Source of the DNA: Novosphingobium clariflavum
GTDB lineage: Bacteria; Pseudomonadota; Alphaproteobacteria; Sphingomonadales; Sphingomonadaceae
Assembly: GCF_026420865.1 (NCBI RefSeq)
Contig: NZ_JAPCWC010000009.1
Location: forward strand, 62,001 to 126,000
Length of the DNA: 64,000 nt
Direction: 5' to 3'
This document shows positions 1 to 9,214 of this stretch, one piece after another; within the stretch, counting starts at the first letter, position 1; the number at the start of each line of letters is the position of its first letter. The notes below the pieces were generated by a model. That model was given only the letters and a program-made list of their open reading frames with translations, made no database searches and was not told the DNA's origin. The translations under genes and the position numbers were made by a program.

Positions 1-513
1 GTGATGATCGAGCTCTGCCGCAAGATCGCTGTCGTGCGCGACGATCCAGTCGGGCGGGTAGAGGAACAGCGGCTGCGCTTCGAGGAAGGCGCGCTCGCCC
101 GCTCCGTGCAGCAGCGCAAGTCGGGCGGCAAAGCAGCGCCGGGTATGCGGGGAGAGCCTCCGCCAGCCGTTGATGACGATCAGCCGGTCGATCCGGCCGG
201 AGCGGAGGGCGGTTTCGATCCCGATGGCGCCGCCCAGCGCATGGCCGATGCAATGCGCCCGCTCGATGCCGAGAGCGTCCATCAGCTGGATGACATCACC
301 CGCCATATCCGCGACCGATGTGGTCTCGGGAAGCGCGCGGTCACTGCGGCCGGTGCCGCGATGGTCGTAGGCGAAGACGCGGAAATGCGCGGCCAGCGCC
401 GCAAGGTTCGGCGCCCAGTAGCCTGCCGACCCGCCAAGGCCGCTCGACAGGATCAGCCATGGCGCATCCGCGCTGCCATGGATTTCGTAGTAGAGCCCGC
501 CCGCCTCAGGCAA
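1..513 (-). CDS. rutD: Aminoacrylate hydrolase RutD, 3' end cut by window
   Basis: Alpha/beta hydrolase fold protein; 171 codons are present and the C-terminus lies beyond base 1. The N-terminal part reads [14 protein letters not shown], followed by [11 protein letters not shown], the pattern of RutD/3-oxoadipate enol-lactonase-like enzymes. The usual GxSxG nucleophile elbow reads GHALGG here, with alanine at the nucleophile position, as expected for RutD, which lacks the classical serine. The likely start is a TTG at 511-513, overlapping the rutC stop; the nearby ATG is out of frame. RutD speeds the hydrolysis of 3-aminoacrylate to malonic semialdehyde in uracil catabolism. The placement directly after rutB and rutC supports the name. 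Confidence 0.82.
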   Translation of the reverse strand, partial: MPEAGGLYYEIHGSADAPWLILSSGLGGSAGYWAPNLAALAAHFRVFAYDHRGTGRSDRALPETTSVADMAGDVIQLMDALGIERAHCIGHALGGAIGIETALRSGRIDRLIVINGWRRLSPHTRRCFAARLALLHGAGERAFLEAQPLFLYPPDWIVAHDSDLAAELDHH

Positions 514-889
514 GATGGGCGACCGAGGCGATCTCGACCAGGCAATCCGGCTTCACCAGCTCGCACTTGATGCAGTAGCGCGCGGGCTTGTCGCCCGGGA
601 AATACTCGGCATAGACCGCGTTGAAGGCGGCGTAGTCGTTCAGGTCCTTGAGGAAGATGTGGTTCATGGCGATGTCCGCCATCGTCCCGCCGGCGGCCTC
701 TACCGTGGTCTTGATGACCTCCAGCACATGGCGCGTCTGCGCGGCGGCATCGCCGACATGGAGCACCGCGCCGCCCTCCCCCAGCGCCAGCACGCCCGAG
801 ACGTAGACGACATTGCCCGCCTTGGCCCCGGCCGAATACGGCGCGATAGGCGTGGGAAACTGCGGCGGATTGATCGGTTCGAAAGGCAT
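506..889 (-). CDS. rutC: RidA/YjgF-family RutC, aminoacrylate-related deaminase
   Basis: A 127-residue protein of RidA/YjgF/UK114 fold, the same length as Escherichia coli RutC (128). It contains the typical [18 protein letters not shown] start, the [14 protein letters not shown] middle helix and the C-terminal [18 protein letters not shown] with the conserved arginine. In the Rut pathway RutC acts on 3-aminoacrylate or its peracid during ring-nitrogen release from uracil. Its start codon overlaps the rutB stop (TGATG), so the genes are translationally coupled. The neighbours rutB and rutD make RutC a better name than generic RidA. Confidence 0.9.
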   Translation of the reverse strand: MPFEPINPPQFPTPIAPYSAGAKAGNVVYVSGVLALGEGGAVLHVGDAAAQTRHVLEVIKTTVEAAGGTMADIAMNHIFLKDLNDYAAFNAVYAEYFPGDKPARYCIKCELVKPDCLVEIASVAHLA

Positions 890-1665
890 CAGATCTCCCC
901 AGAAGGCATATCACGCGGCGGAAGCTGGCCGGCAGCAGTGCGGAAATCGGCGACGCTGCTCACCCAGCCGAAGAACTTCTCGACGTTGTAGAGGCTGGCC
1001 TCGCGGATGAAGTCGGGCCCGAGGTGGTGCACCGCGTCCTCCAGCAGCACGCCGAAGTATTCGAGGTGGAAGCCGTCGCGCAGGGTCGATTCGACGCAGA
1101 CGTTGGTGGCGATGCCGGTGAAGATCAGCGTGCGGATGCCGCGTGCGCGCAGCACCGAATCGAGCTGCGAGTTGAAGAACGCCGAATAGCGCGGCTTGTG
1201 CACGCGAAGGTCATCGTCCTGCGGTGCCAGCGCCTCCACCAGTTCGTAATCCCACCCGCCCCGTGCCAGGAACTTGCCGACAAGCTCGGGCCGGGCCCGC
1301 ATGGTCTTCAGCGCATTGGACTTGTGGTAGTTGGGCGAGAGCGGCGTGCCGGCCTCCGCATAGCCCGCATCCCAGCCGTTCTGCAGGAAGACCACCGGCA
1401 TGCCCGCCCTGCGCGCCACGTCCAGGACATCGGCGATCTTGGGAATCACGCCGGCGGCCGGGCCAACGTCGAAGCCCGCCTCGTCCACATAGCCGCCCTG
1501 GCTGGCATAGGCGTTCTGCATGTCGACAACGATCACCGCGGTTGTCGCGGCATCGAGCCGGATCGCTTCGGGACGCGCCGGCAGCACCACCGAGGGGCCG
1601 GAACGCGTTGGCACGGGATCGACGATTGCTTCGCTCACCCGCGCAGGATTGAGCAGGTGCAGCAA
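889..1665 (-). CDS. rutB: Ureidoacrylate amidohydrolase RutB
   Basis: A 258-residue isochorismatase-like cysteine hydrolase. The catalytic triad is visible: Asp48 in VVDMQN, Lys157 in HKPRYSAFF and Cys190 in [10 protein letters not shown]. The block [10 protein letters not shown] and the ending VEKFFGWVS match E. coli RutB closely. It cleaves ureidoacrylate (or its peracid) to carbamate and aminoacrylate. The gene appears first in this rut cluster. No rutA flavin monooxygenase is adjacent upstream, where an unrelated J-domain gene sits, so rutA and the permease must lie elsewhere, possibly beyond base 1. The N-terminus is about 25 residues longer than the E. coli protein. Confidence 0.92.
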   Translation of the reverse strand: MLHLLNPARVSEAIVDPVPTRSGPSVVLPARPEAIRLDAATTAVIVVDMQNAYASQGGYVDEAGFDVGPAAGVIPKIADVLDVARRAGMPVVFLQNGWDAGYAEAGTPLSPNYHKSNALKTMRARPELVGKFLARGGWDYELVEALAPQDDDLRVHKPRYSAFFNSQLDSVLRARGIRTLIFTGIATNVCVESTLRDGFHLEYFGVLLEDAVHHLGPDFIREASLYNVEKFFGWVSSVADFRTAAGQLPPRDMPSGEI

Positions 1666-1695
1666 ATCGTCAAGCCGCTTCGAAAAATCGTGTGT

Positions 1696-2232
1696 TTACG
1701 CGCCCTTCCACTCACGGCGCTCTTCCGCCGCGCGCAGGACTTCGTAAGCCAGCTGGTAGGTCTGAAAGGCCTTGGCGGCCTCGGCATCGTCGGGCCGGAC
1801 ATCCGGGTGGACTTCCTTGGCCTTCATCCGCCAGGCCTTGCGCACGGCATCGAAGTCGGCATCGGGATCGAGCCCAAGCGCCTCCAAGGCGTTGAGCTCA
1901 TCCCGGCTGCGGCTGCCGTCGCCCGAGCCCGCCCAGCCGTAATGCGCCGATTCCTTGTAGCCGTCGGTCTCGGAACGCTCTTCAGCCTCGCGCTGCGCGG
2001 CTTCCTCGGCATCGAGGCCCGCAAAGTAGTCCCAGCCCGCGTTGTATTCGGCGGCATGCTTCTGACAGAAGTACCAGCGATCGCGGCTGTTGGGGCTCTT
2101 GGGTGCCGGGCAATCGCCCGGCTCGGTGCAGCCATGCCGGTCGCACAGGCGCACCTGCGCTGCCTCGCGCGAGCTGCCATAGCTGCGCCAGCGCGGGAAC
2201 CCCCAGTCCATGGATCGACCTGCTCTGCTCAT
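1696..2232 (-). CDS. J-domain (DnaJ-like) co-chaperone
   Basis: About 178 residues when started at MSRAGRSMDWGFPRW. The C-terminal third is a J domain: LEALGLDPDADFDAVRKAWRMKAKEVHPDVRPDD, with the HPD tripeptide that stimulates DnaK ATPase. The N-terminal half has Cys/His pairs (CDRHGCTEPGDCPAP and YFCQKHAAEYN) that could bind zinc. This layout, with the J domain at the C-terminus behind a WGFPRW motif, is a small DnaJ-like family of sphingomonads and relatives, distinct from DnaJ itself. It lies downstream of pal on the same strand, but the terminator at 2307-2340 separates them, so it probably has its own promoter. The client is unknown. The start is uncertain because longer in-frame starts exist. 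Confidence 0.8.
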   Translation of the reverse strand: MSRAGRSMDWGFPRWRSYGSSREAAQVRLCDRHGCTEPGDCPAPKSPNSRDRWYFCQKHAAEYNAGWDYFAGLDAEEAAQREAEERSETDGYKESAHYGWAGSGDGSRSRDELNALEALGLDPDADFDAVRKAWRMKAKEVHPDVRPDDAEAAKAFQTYQLAYEVLRAAEERREWKGA

Positions 2233-2306
2233 TCGACCGCCGATACCTGCCGACTCGAAACCATTGCAAGCCCCAACTGCCCCCGCGACAAATGAGGCAG
2301 AAACCG

Positions 2307-2340
2307 AAAGGCCCGGCTCGCGCATGCGAACCGGGCCTTT
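2307..2340 (-). terminator. Intrinsic terminator of the tol-pal operon
   Basis: Perfect 10-bp inverted repeat AAAGGCCCGG / CCGGGCCTTT with a 14-nt loop, 25 bp after the pal stop. On the minus strand the stem is followed by a T-rich CGGTTTC. It ends the tol-pal transcript before the J-domain gene. Confidence 0.75.
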
Positions 2341-2364
2341 GCCAAACCGGGAAACCGGCGCCAA

Positions 2365-2901
2365 TCAGTCGATCGTGACGGTCACCGCGCGGCGGTTCTG
2401 TGCCCACGACGCCTCGTCCGAACCCAGTGCGACCGGACGTTCCTTGCCGAAGCTGACGGTGCTGAGACGCGAAGCATCGACGCCAAGGCTGACGAGGTAG
2501 TTCTTGGCGGCATTGGCGCGGCGCTCACCCAGCGCGATATTGTATTCGCGGGTGCCGCGCTCGTCGCAGTGGCCCTCGATCGTGGCGCGCTTGCTGGGGT
2601 ACTGCATCAGCCACTGCGCCTGCTTGGCGAGCGCAGCCTGGTCTTCGGCGTCGATGTCGTACTGGTCGAGACCGAAGTGGATGGTGTCCGAACCCATCAT
2701 GCGGGCGAGGAAGTCGGCCTGGCTGCCGGGGACCGGACCGGCGGGCTGACCGGGGGTCTGGGTGGTGGTGGCCGGGCCGGGCTCGGGCGGGAGCTGCTTG
2801 GGTGCCTTGGTGCCGCAAGCCGAAAGGGCCAGTGCACCGGCGACGAGAAGCACGGTGGTACCGGTCTTCACGGATCGGTTGGCGGTCATGAGGGCAGGCA
2901 T
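2365..2901 (-). CDS. pal: Peptidoglycan-associated lipoprotein Pal
   Basis: A 178-residue lipoprotein. The signal peptide ends in lipobox LSAC-G, followed by a proline-rich tether (PPEPGPATTTQTPGQPAGPVPG). The OmpA-like domain holds the peptidoglycan-binding signature IEGHCDERGTREYNIALGERRA and ends NRRAVTVTID. Pal sits in the outer membrane, binds diaminopimelate in the wall and docks TolB. The start at 2901 has a GGAGA ribosome binding site 6 nt upstream; the frame stays open further upstream without such a site. It is the last gene of the Tol-Pal operon. Confidence 0.96.
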   Translation of the reverse strand: MPALMTANRSVKTGTTVLLVAGALALSACGTKAPKQLPPEPGPATTTQTPGQPAGPVPGSQADFLARMMGSDTIHFGLDQYDIDAEDQAALAKQAQWLMQYPSKRATIEGHCDERGTREYNIALGERRANAAKNYLVSLGVDASRLSTVSFGKERPVALGSDEASWAQNRRAVTVTID

Positions 2902-3041
2902 GAGGCAATCTCCTGTGGTGCGCGGCCGGTCGAACGGCCCCGTCTGTTTAGGTGTTCGTGCAAATGTAAACACTGTCAACCTGAACGGTTGCCGTCCGAG
3001 GGGCCGGCAACGCGCAGGTTACAGCAAAATCGGCCGCGGCG

Positions 3042-4466
3042 TCAGGGGCGAACCGGCCCCCAGGCCGGATCGGAGGCGCCCACCGGGGTCGGCAGCTTGC
3101 GTTCGTTCTTGCCGGTGAGGTCAACCTGCCAGATCGAGCTCTTGCCGCTGGTCTTTTCGGTGCGGAAGAACTGGACGATGCGTCCGTTCGGCGACCAGGT
3201 CGGCGCCTCGTCCTGCCAGGAATTGGTCAGGTAGCGCAACCCGCCGCCGCTGGGGCTCATCACCGCGACGCGCAGATTGCCCGCGATATGGGTGAAGGCG
3301 ATCTGGTCGCCGCGCGGGCTCCATTCCGGCGTCGCCGCGCGGCCGCCGAAGAAGCTGATGCGGTGCTGGTTCGAACCATCCGCGTTCATCACGTAGATCT
3401 GCTGGGTGCCCGAACGGTCGCTCTCGAACACGATCTGCGAGCCGTTGGGCGAATAGGAACCGCCGATCGAGATGCCGGGCGTGTTGGTCAGGCGGATCGG
3501 CGTCCCGCCGCTCGAGGAGATGCGGTAGATGTCGGTATTGCCGCCGCTCGCCATCGAATAAAGGATCCACTTGCCGTCCGGCGACCAGCGCGGCGCCATC
3601 GTCGGATTGCCCGTGCGGGCGATCAGCTTCTGGCTGTCGCTGGCCAGATCGTAGATGTAGATGCTCGGCTGCCCGTTGAGATACGACAGATAGAGGATCT
3701 TCGAATAGTCGGGCGAATAGCGCGGGGTGAGCGCGGTGGCCTGGCCGCTGGTCAGATAGCGGTGGTTGGCGCCATCCGAATCCATGATCGCCAGCCGCTT
3801 CATGCGGTGATCCTTGGGACCGGTCTCGGCAATGTAGGCGATCTTCGAATCGAAGAACGGACTTTCACCCGAGAGCCGCGAATAGACCATGTCCGCGCAC
3901 TTGTGTGCCGCGCGGCGCCAGTCGGAAGGAGCGACCTGCCAACCGCCCTTCATCAGCTGCTGCTTGAGTTGGACATCGTAGAGATAGCAACCGATCGTCA
4001 GGTTCCCGTCGGCACCGGCGCGCACATAGCCCTGCACCAGCATGTTCGCCGCGCGTGCCGACCAGGTCGGGTAGTCAGGCGCCTGCACCTGGGCATAGGC
4101 GGGCTGCGGCAGGCCGTCCGGGCCCGAGGGCTTGAACAGGCCGTTGTTGCGAAGATCGGACGCAACCACTTGCGACAGGGCGCGGCCCAGCGCGCCGGTC
4201 GAGCCGGCATTAGTCTGGGTCGGCACGTCGTTGTCGGTCGCGAAATTGGTGATCGCGATACCGAGGTCCTGCCAGGCGCCGTCGGCGGAAACCGAGCCGG
4301 TGAGGCCGGCATCGTCGGCTTCGAGCCCCTGATCGGCCTGCCCCGCCGGAGCAGGCGCCGACTGGGCGGGCACCGGTGCCGGCTGCGATTGGGCATAGAC
4401 ACCGTAGACCGGTGCAGTCGAAGCCAGAGCGAACGACAGGACGAGCGTAAGCGGACGAGAAGTCAT
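3042..4466 (-). CDS. tolB: Tol-Pal periplasmic beta-propeller protein TolB
   Basis: A 474-residue secreted protein. A signal peptide (LTLVLSFALASTAPVYGVYAQ) and a low-complexity Ala/Pro segment precede the N-terminal TolB domain. Five to six WD40-like PD40 repeats follow, seen as TPRYSPDYSKILYLSYLNGQ, APRWSPDGKWILYSM, GGSYSPNGSQIVFES, TPEWSPRGDQIAFTH and APTWSPNGRIVQFFR. TolB links the inner-membrane TolQRA motor to Pal during cell constriction. The ATG overlaps the tolA stop by 4 bp (ATGA), which decides the start over a longer open frame. Confidence 0.96.
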   Translation of the reverse strand: MTSRPLTLVLSFALASTAPVYGVYAQSQPAPVPAQSAPAPAGQADQGLEADDAGLTGSVSADGAWQDLGIAITNFATDNDVPTQTNAGSTGALGRALSQVVASDLRNNGLFKPSGPDGLPQPAYAQVQAPDYPTWSARAANMLVQGYVRAGADGNLTIGCYLYDVQLKQQLMKGGWQVAPSDWRRAAHKCADMVYSRLSGESPFFDSKIAYIAETGPKDHRMKRLAIMDSDGANHRYLTSGQATALTPRYSPDYSKILYLSYLNGQPSIYIYDLASDSQKLIARTGNPTMAPRWSPDGKWILYSMASGGNTDIYRISSSGGTPIRLTNTPGISIGGSYSPNGSQIVFESDRSGTQQIYVMNADGSNQHRISFFGGRAATPEWSPRGDQIAFTHIAGNLRVAVMSPSGGGLRYLTNSWQDEAPTWSPNGRIVQFFRTEKTSGKSSIWQVDLTGKNERKLPTPVGASDPAWGPVRP

Positions 4467-5467
4467 TGCGAGAGCCTCAGGTCGAAACGGAACGACGAAA
4501 CGCGTTTCCACGCATCGTAGTATTCCGAGGGAAGATTGAAAGGCGAAGCGAGTTGCACCGCGCGGATCGCCTGTTCGGCATGGCGCTGCGCCTGCGCGCG
4601 GTTGGCGGCGGTGATACCCGTCTGGCGCACGACGGTAGGCCGACCGGCAAGGCTGCCGTCCGGGTTGAGATTGAACGAGAGGATCGTCACCAGCTGATCG
4701 GCATCGGCGCCATCCGGCGGGCTCCAGTGCGGCTTGAGCTGCCGGGTGATCGCCCCCGACAGCGCCGAGCGCACTTGCGGGCCTATAGCGGCGGCAGGCG
4801 TCCCCTTGCCCTGGTTGCTGGTCGCGCCGGAAACGCCGGACAGGAAATCGGAGCCGACACGGCTTCCACCGGCCTTCTTCGGCGTGGCCGAGGGCTTTGC
4901 GGCGGTATTGGCCGAACGGTCGATGCCGGTGAGGATCTGGTCGATCGGGTTCTTGCGCGGCGGTGTGCGCGTGGCCGGCTTCGCAGCGGGCTTGGTAGCC
5001 GGTTTCGGAGCCGGCTCCACGGGCCTTGGCGCAGGTTTCGGGGCCGGTTTGGGCGCCGGCTTGGGAATCGGCCGCGGCGGCACCGGCGCAGGCTTAGGCA
5101 CCGGCTTCGGCGCCGGGACCGGTCGCGGCGCGGGTTGCGGCGGAACCGGCCGCGGCGCAGGCGCTGGCGGCACCGGCTCGGGCGCAGGTGCGGGTTCGGG
5201 TGCCGGGGCCGGGGCCGGGGCCGGAACGGCCTCGCCCAGGGTCGGCGCGATGTCGGGAGCGGCCTGCTCGAACGGGTTGGGCGACGTCGAGGTGGGCGCG
5301 ACATCGTCGCTCAGCGTCACCTCGATGCGCTGCGGCGGCGCAATCACCGGTGGCTCGCCCGGCTGCGCGCGCAGCAGGACCAGCAGCCCCGCGTGCAGCG
5401 CAAGCGCCACCCCAAGGCCAAGCCCCTCTTCCTTGCTCAGTCCGGACCTGGTTCTAACCGTTGCCAT
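4463..5467 (-). CDS. tolA: TolA-like energy transducer with long Pro/Ala linker
   Basis: A 334-residue protein in the TolA position. One membrane anchor lies at about residues 15-33 (LGLGVALALHAGLLVLL). The periplasmic spacer at about residues 80-185 is made almost only of Pro, Ala, Lys and Arg (PAPAPAPEPAPAPEP, PRPVPAPKPVPKPAP). The C-terminal TonB/TolA-like domain contains VTILSFNLNPDGSLAG and ends SSFRFDLRLSQ. Classical TolA has an Ala/Lys helical spacer, whereas this one should be an extended polyproline rod. It transmits proton-motive force from TolQR to TolB-Pal. The tolB start overlaps its stop. Confidence 0.85.
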   Translation of the reverse strand: MATVRTRSGLSKEEGLGLGVALALHAGLLVLLRAQPGEPPVIAPPQRIEVTLSDDVAPTSTSPNPFEQAAPDIAPTLGEAVPAPAPAPAPEPAPAPEPVPPAPAPRPVPPQPAPRPVPAPKPVPKPAPVPPRPIPKPAPKPAPKPAPRPVEPAPKPATKPAAKPATRTPPRKNPIDQILTGIDRSANTAAKPSATPKKAGGSRVGSDFLSGVSGATSNQGKGTPAAAIGPQVRSALSGAITRQLKPHWSPPDGADADQLVTILSFNLNPDGSLAGRPTVVRQTGITAANRAQAQRHAEQAIRAVQLASPFNLPSEYYDAWKRVSSFRFDLRLSQ

Positions 5468-5482
5468 TGCGTCCAGCCTAGC

Positions 5483-5949
<467 letters not shown>

Positions 5950-5950
<1 letters not shown>

Positions 5951-6663
5951 CAGCGCTGCTCCAGCTCGCGGGTCAGCGCGGAGTGCAGCTTGTCGGCAAA
6001 GCGCTGCATGCGCGATTCGAACATGTTCACGCGGTGCGAGAAACGGTTGTAGGCGATGACCGCCGGAATTGCCGCGAACAGGCCGATGGCGGTGGCGAAG
6101 AGGGCCTCGGAAATGCCGGGAGCAACGACCGCGAGCGAGGAGTTCTGCTGCTGGCCGATCTGGAAGAAGCTGTTCATGATCCCCCAGACGGTGCCGAACA
6201 GGCCCACAAAGGGACCTACCGACCCCACCGTCGCCAGGAAGTTGAGGCGGGAGGACAGCTTGTCCGCCTCCTCGCCGACCGACGAACCCATGGCCATGGC
6301 AATGCGCTCACGCGCGCCTTCGAGGTCGATCTGCTTCATCGAGGCATTGCGGCGCCACTCGGCCAGACCCGCGCCGGCAACCTTGCCCATCGGGACGTCG
6401 CCGCGGCGGCGGTCCTTCTGGTAGGCCTCGAAGTTCTGGGCCTCCCAGAAACCGTCCTCGTAATCGTCCGAGGCGCGCGCGACCGACCCCATGCGCAGCA
6501 TGAAGCTGATGATGATCGTCCAGACCCAGAGGCTCGCGAGCAGCAGCCCGCCCATGATCGCCTGCACCACGATATCCGCGTGCAGGAACAGTTCGATGGG
6601 GTTGAGGTGATTGGAATCGCTGCCGATGGAGATGGCAGAGGCGAGCATTTCAAAGGTCATCAT
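5950..6663 (-). CDS. tolQ: TolQ/ExbB proton-channel subunit
   Basis: A 237-residue MotA/TolQ/ExbB family membrane protein. The first transmembrane segment is at about residues 29-54 (VQAIMGGLLLASLWVWTIIISFML). The conserved core FLATVGSVGPFVGLFGTVWGIMNSF and a third helix (LFATAIGLFAAIPAVIAYN) follow, as in all TolQ proteins. Five or more copies surround a TolR dimer and use proton flow to energise TolA. Its ATG overlaps the ybgC stop by 4 bp. Confidence 0.96.
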
Positions 6664-7172
6664 TGTCCTTCCGGGCCGGTCTGGAGGTCCTGCGAGGAGC
6701 TGTCGAGTAGGGTGGCGAAGGCCTGTTGCCAGGCCTCGGGCTGTCTGCGCGGTCGTCCCTCAGGACTGATGAACCCGACCTTTACCGTCGCTTCGGCAAG
6801 CCGGATTTCGCCGCGCCGGGCAATCTGGCGCAAGGTGCAGCTGACGCGGCCGACCTGCAGGGCATGGGTCTCGATCACCACCGCGTCGCCAAGGCGCGCG
6901 GGCGAAAGGTATCGCACGTGGACTTCCGCCACCGTGTAGAGCCCCGCGCCCGAATCCAGCGCGGCGCGCTGGTCGATGCCGAGCAGGTCGAGCAGGTCGG
7001 AGCGCGCGCGTTCGAACCAGCGGATGTAATTGGCGTGATAGACCACCCCGCCCGCATCGGTGTCCTCGTAGAACACGCGCAGCGCGTAGCGGTGGACGGC
7101 ACCGTCGAAAACCCCGCCTTGCGGGCTGGGGTCCCGCGATGACACGGGGGGGATGGGGGTCTGTGCACTCAT
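6660..7172 (-). CDS. ybgC: YbgC-type acyl-CoA thioesterase of the Tol-Pal operon
   Basis: A 170-residue hot-dog-fold protein. The 4HBT/YbgC signature VFYEDTDAGGVVYHANYIRWFERARSDLL contains the active-site Asp of the DTDxxGxVYHxxY motif. YbgC enzymes hydrolyse acyl-CoA or acyl-ACP and are tied to phospholipid supply at the membrane. It is the first gene of the ybgC-tolQRAB-pal operon in most Proteobacteria, as here. The N-terminus is about 25 residues longer than the E. coli protein. Confidence 0.95.
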   Translation of the reverse strand: MSAQTPIPPVSSRDPSPQGGVFDGAVHRYALRVFYEDTDAGGVVYHANYIRWFERARSDLLDLLGIDQRAALDSGAGLYTVAEVHVRYLSPARLGDAVVIETHALQVGRVSCTLRQIARRGEIRLAEATVKVGFISPEGRPRRQPEAWQQAFATLLDSSSQDLQTGPEGQ

Positions 7173-7305
7173 GCCGGGGGCCTGTGTAACGGGAGGGGGG
7201 CGCGGTGCAACCCTGCGCGGGGCTCACACGGCAAGAATGCCGACGTCATGCCGCCCGCGCGAGGCGGGCAGCCCGGTTTTCCTCAGGTTTCCTCGAGGAT
7301 CCCGC

Positions 7306-7683
7306 TCAGTCGGCGATCATCTGGAAGAACTGCCGCCCGCCGAAGATGTGGACATGCAGATGCGGCACTTCCTGGTGGCCGTTGGTCCCCATGTTGACCA
7401 TCAGGCGGTAGCCCGGCCCGTCGAGTTCGAGCTGGCGGGTAACAGTGCCCACCGCGCGCATGAAACCGGCGATCTCGGCGTCATCGGCCTTGGCGGTGAA
7501 GTCGTCCCACGACACGTAGCGGCCCTTGGGAATGACCAGCACATGGACCGGCGCCTGCGGACGGATGTCGTTGAAGGCAAGCGCGAACTCGTCTTCGTAG
7601 ACTTTGCCGCAAGGCAGTTCGCCGCGCAGGATCCGGGCGAAGATGTTGCTGTCGTCGTAAGGCTGCCTGGGGTCGATCGGCAT
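7306..7683 (-). CDS. HIT-family nucleotide hydrolase (HinT-like)
   Basis: A 125-residue HIT domain protein. It begins YDDSNIFARILRGELPCGKVYEDE and ends in the catalytic histidine triad EVPHLHVHIFGGR (HxHxH). HinT enzymes hydrolyse nucleoside phosphoramidates and acyl-AMP. The gene follows hisE, 45 bp downstream of its stop on the same strand, and is probably the last gene of the histidine operon transcript. The link between HIT and hisE is common in alphaproteobacteria, but its functional basis is unclear. Confidence 0.93.
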   Translation of the reverse strand: MPIDPRQPYDDSNIFARILRGELPCGKVYEDEFALAFNDIRPQAPVHVLVIPKGRYVSWDDFTAKADDAEIAGFMRAVGTVTRQLELDGPGYRLMVNMGTNGHQEVPHLHVHIFGGRQFFQMIAD

Positions 7684-7728
7684 CGAAATCTCCGCTTTAC
7701 TTCAGTATCTTGCCGTCAGGATCGGGCA

Positions 7729-8055
7729 TCACGACCGGGGCCGGGACGCCTTCTCGGCGATGCCCGAGACGCCCTCGCGCCGGTCGAGCTCGGCGAGGAC
7801 CGAGGCGAAGGGGACATTGCGGGTCCCCAGCAGCACCATGAGGTGGAAGATCAGGTCCGCAGCCTCGCCGACCAGCGCCTTGTCGTCCTCTGTCAGCGCG
7901 GCGATCACCGTTTCGGTGGCTTCCTCGCCCAGCTTCTGCGCGATCTTGCCGATGCCCCTGGCATGAAGCTTGGCCACATAGCTCGACGAAGGATCGGCAT
8001 CGCGGCGTTCGGCGATGGTCGCCTCAAGGCGTGCCAGGGTTTCGGAAGTGCTCAT
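7729..8055 (-). CDS. hisE: Phosphoribosyl-ATP pyrophosphatase HisE
   Basis: A 108-residue MazG-like helical protein. The signature KIAQKLGEEATETVIAAL, followed by LVGEAADLIFHLMVLL, supplies the acidic Mg-binding residues. It carries out the second step of histidine synthesis, PR-ATP to PR-AMP plus pyrophosphate. It is free-standing rather than fused to HisI, and no hisI lies in this window. It is transcribed with the upstream hisF group. Confidence 0.95.
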   Translation of the reverse strand: MSTSETLARLEATIAERRDADPSSSYVAKLHARGIGKIAQKLGEEATETVIAALTEDDKALVGEAADLIFHLMVLLGTRNVPFASVLAELDRREGVSGIAEKASRPRS

Positions 8056-8105
8056 CGCGGCAAGCCATGGGCAACGCCATGTCCGGGGTCAAGCCCGCGG
8101 ATGCG

Positions 8106-8351
8106 TCAATCGCTGCCCTTGCCGCGCGAAAAGCGCCGGCCGAGCCAGACACCGGCCACGCCGATGCCCAGCAGCAGCATCCCGCTCGGCTCCGGCAGGG
8201 TGATCGCATCGGCCGCGAAGGCCGGCAGCGGGATCAGGGCGCCCGCGACGACAACCCCCAGCGACAAGGGTGCAATCGGTAACGGGTTGCCATGAAAGCG
8301 CTGCAACGGGCCTCTCCAATCAGCTGCCGACACGTCTGCCCCGATCTTCAC
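8106..8351 (-). CDS. Very short PEP-CTERM sorting-signal protein
   Basis: At most 81 residues, and perhaps about 66 if translation starts at a TTG preceded by GGAGAGG. The visible parts are a signal peptide (LSLGVVVAGALIPLPAFA-ADA) followed almost at once by LPEPSG, the hydrophobic helix MLLLGIGVAGVWLG and the basic tail RRFSRGK. This is the PEP-CTERM tripartite signal recognised by exosortase systems. Only about five residues separate the predicted signal cleavage site and the PEP motif, so there is no passenger domain. It lies inside the histidine operon between hisF and hisE. No exosortase is seen here. The start codon (GTG at 8351) is uncertain. Confidence 0.6.
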   Translation of the reverse strand: MKIGADVSAADWRGPLQRFHGNPLPIAPLSLGVVVAGALIPLPAFAADAITLPEPSGMLLLGIGVAGVWLGRRFSRGKGSD

Positions 8352-8431
8352 CGGGGAGCGGCATGCTACAAGTACGTATAAGGGAATGTCTCGATTCGGG
8401 CCATGGCGTTAACTAACCATGAAGGCCGATT

Positions 8432-9193
8432 CTACCCCCGCGCCGGCAATCCCGCGGCGCGCAGGGCGGCATGGGCCTCGGCGATCGAGTGCTTGCCGAA
8501 GTGGAAGATCGAGGCGGCCAGCACCGCGCTGGCCTTGCCTTCGGTCACGCCCGCCACGAGGTGGTCGAGATTGCCGACACCGCCGCTGGCAACCACCGGG
8601 ATCGAGACCGCTTCCGCGATCATGCGGGTGAGCGCAAGGTCGTAGCCGTTCTGGGTGCCATCGCCGTCCATCGAGGTGACGAGCAGTTCGCCGGCACCGT
8701 AGTCCGCCAGCTTCACCGCGTGCTCCAGCGCGTCGATCCCGGTCGCCTTGCGGCCGCCGTGGGTGAAGATCTCCCACTTGCCCGGCGCCACCCGCCGCGC
8801 GTCCACCGAGGCGACGATGCACTGCGAGCCGAACTTCTCGGCAATGTCGGCCACCACTTCGGGGCGCGAGACGGCGGCGGAATTGACCGCCACCTTGTCG
8901 GCGCCCGCCAGCAGCAAAGCGCGCGCGTCTTCCGCGGTGCGCACCCCGCCGCCCACGGTGAGCGGCATGAAGCAGACCTCGGCGGTGCGCTGCACCACGT
9001 CGAGCAGGGTGCCGCGGCCTTCATGGCTGGCGGAAATGTCGAGGAAGCAGAGTTCGTCCGCCCCGGCCAGGTCATAGGCGCGGGCCTGTTCGACCGGGTC
9101 GCCGGCATCGATCAGGTCGACGAAGTTGACGCCCTTCACCACGCGCCCGTCGCGGACATCGAGGCAGGGGATGACGCGGATTCGGACGGTCAT
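8432..9193 (-). CDS. hisF: Imidazole glycerol phosphate synthase cyclase subunit HisF
   Basis: A 253-residue TIM barrel. It begins [28 protein letters not shown] with the catalytic Asp near residue 12. The second phosphate-binding half includes VASVDARRV and [17 protein letters not shown] with the second catalytic Asp. HisF joins the ammonia made by HisH to PRFAR, yielding imidazole glycerol phosphate and AICAR. It lies downstream of hisH and hisA in the same operon. Confidence 0.97.
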   Translation of the reverse strand: MTVRIRVIPCLDVRDGRVVKGVNFVDLIDAGDPVEQARAYDLAGADELCFLDISASHEGRGTLLDVVQRTAEVCFMPLTVGGGVRTAEDARALLLAGADKVAVNSAAVSRPEVVADIAEKFGSQCIVASVDARRVAPGKWEIFTHGGRKATGIDALEHAVKLADYGAGELLVTSMDGDGTQNGYDLALTRMIAEAVSIPVVASGGVGNLDHLVAGVTEGKASAVLAASIFHFGKHSIAEAHAALRAAGLPARG

Positions 9194-9214
9194 TTCAAGA
9201 TCCCTGGCATGGCT

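Noticed and set aside
1-2295. Long plus-strand open frames opposite rutBCD and the J-domain gene (such as 1-570 and 1024-2295)
   Set aside because: They are high-GC shadow frames: Arg/Ala/Gly-rich, no family resemblance, and the minus strand carries clear enzymes.
3364-3378. GGTTCGAACC resembling a tRNA T-arm
   Set aside because: It lies inside the tolB coding region and no cloverleaf fits.
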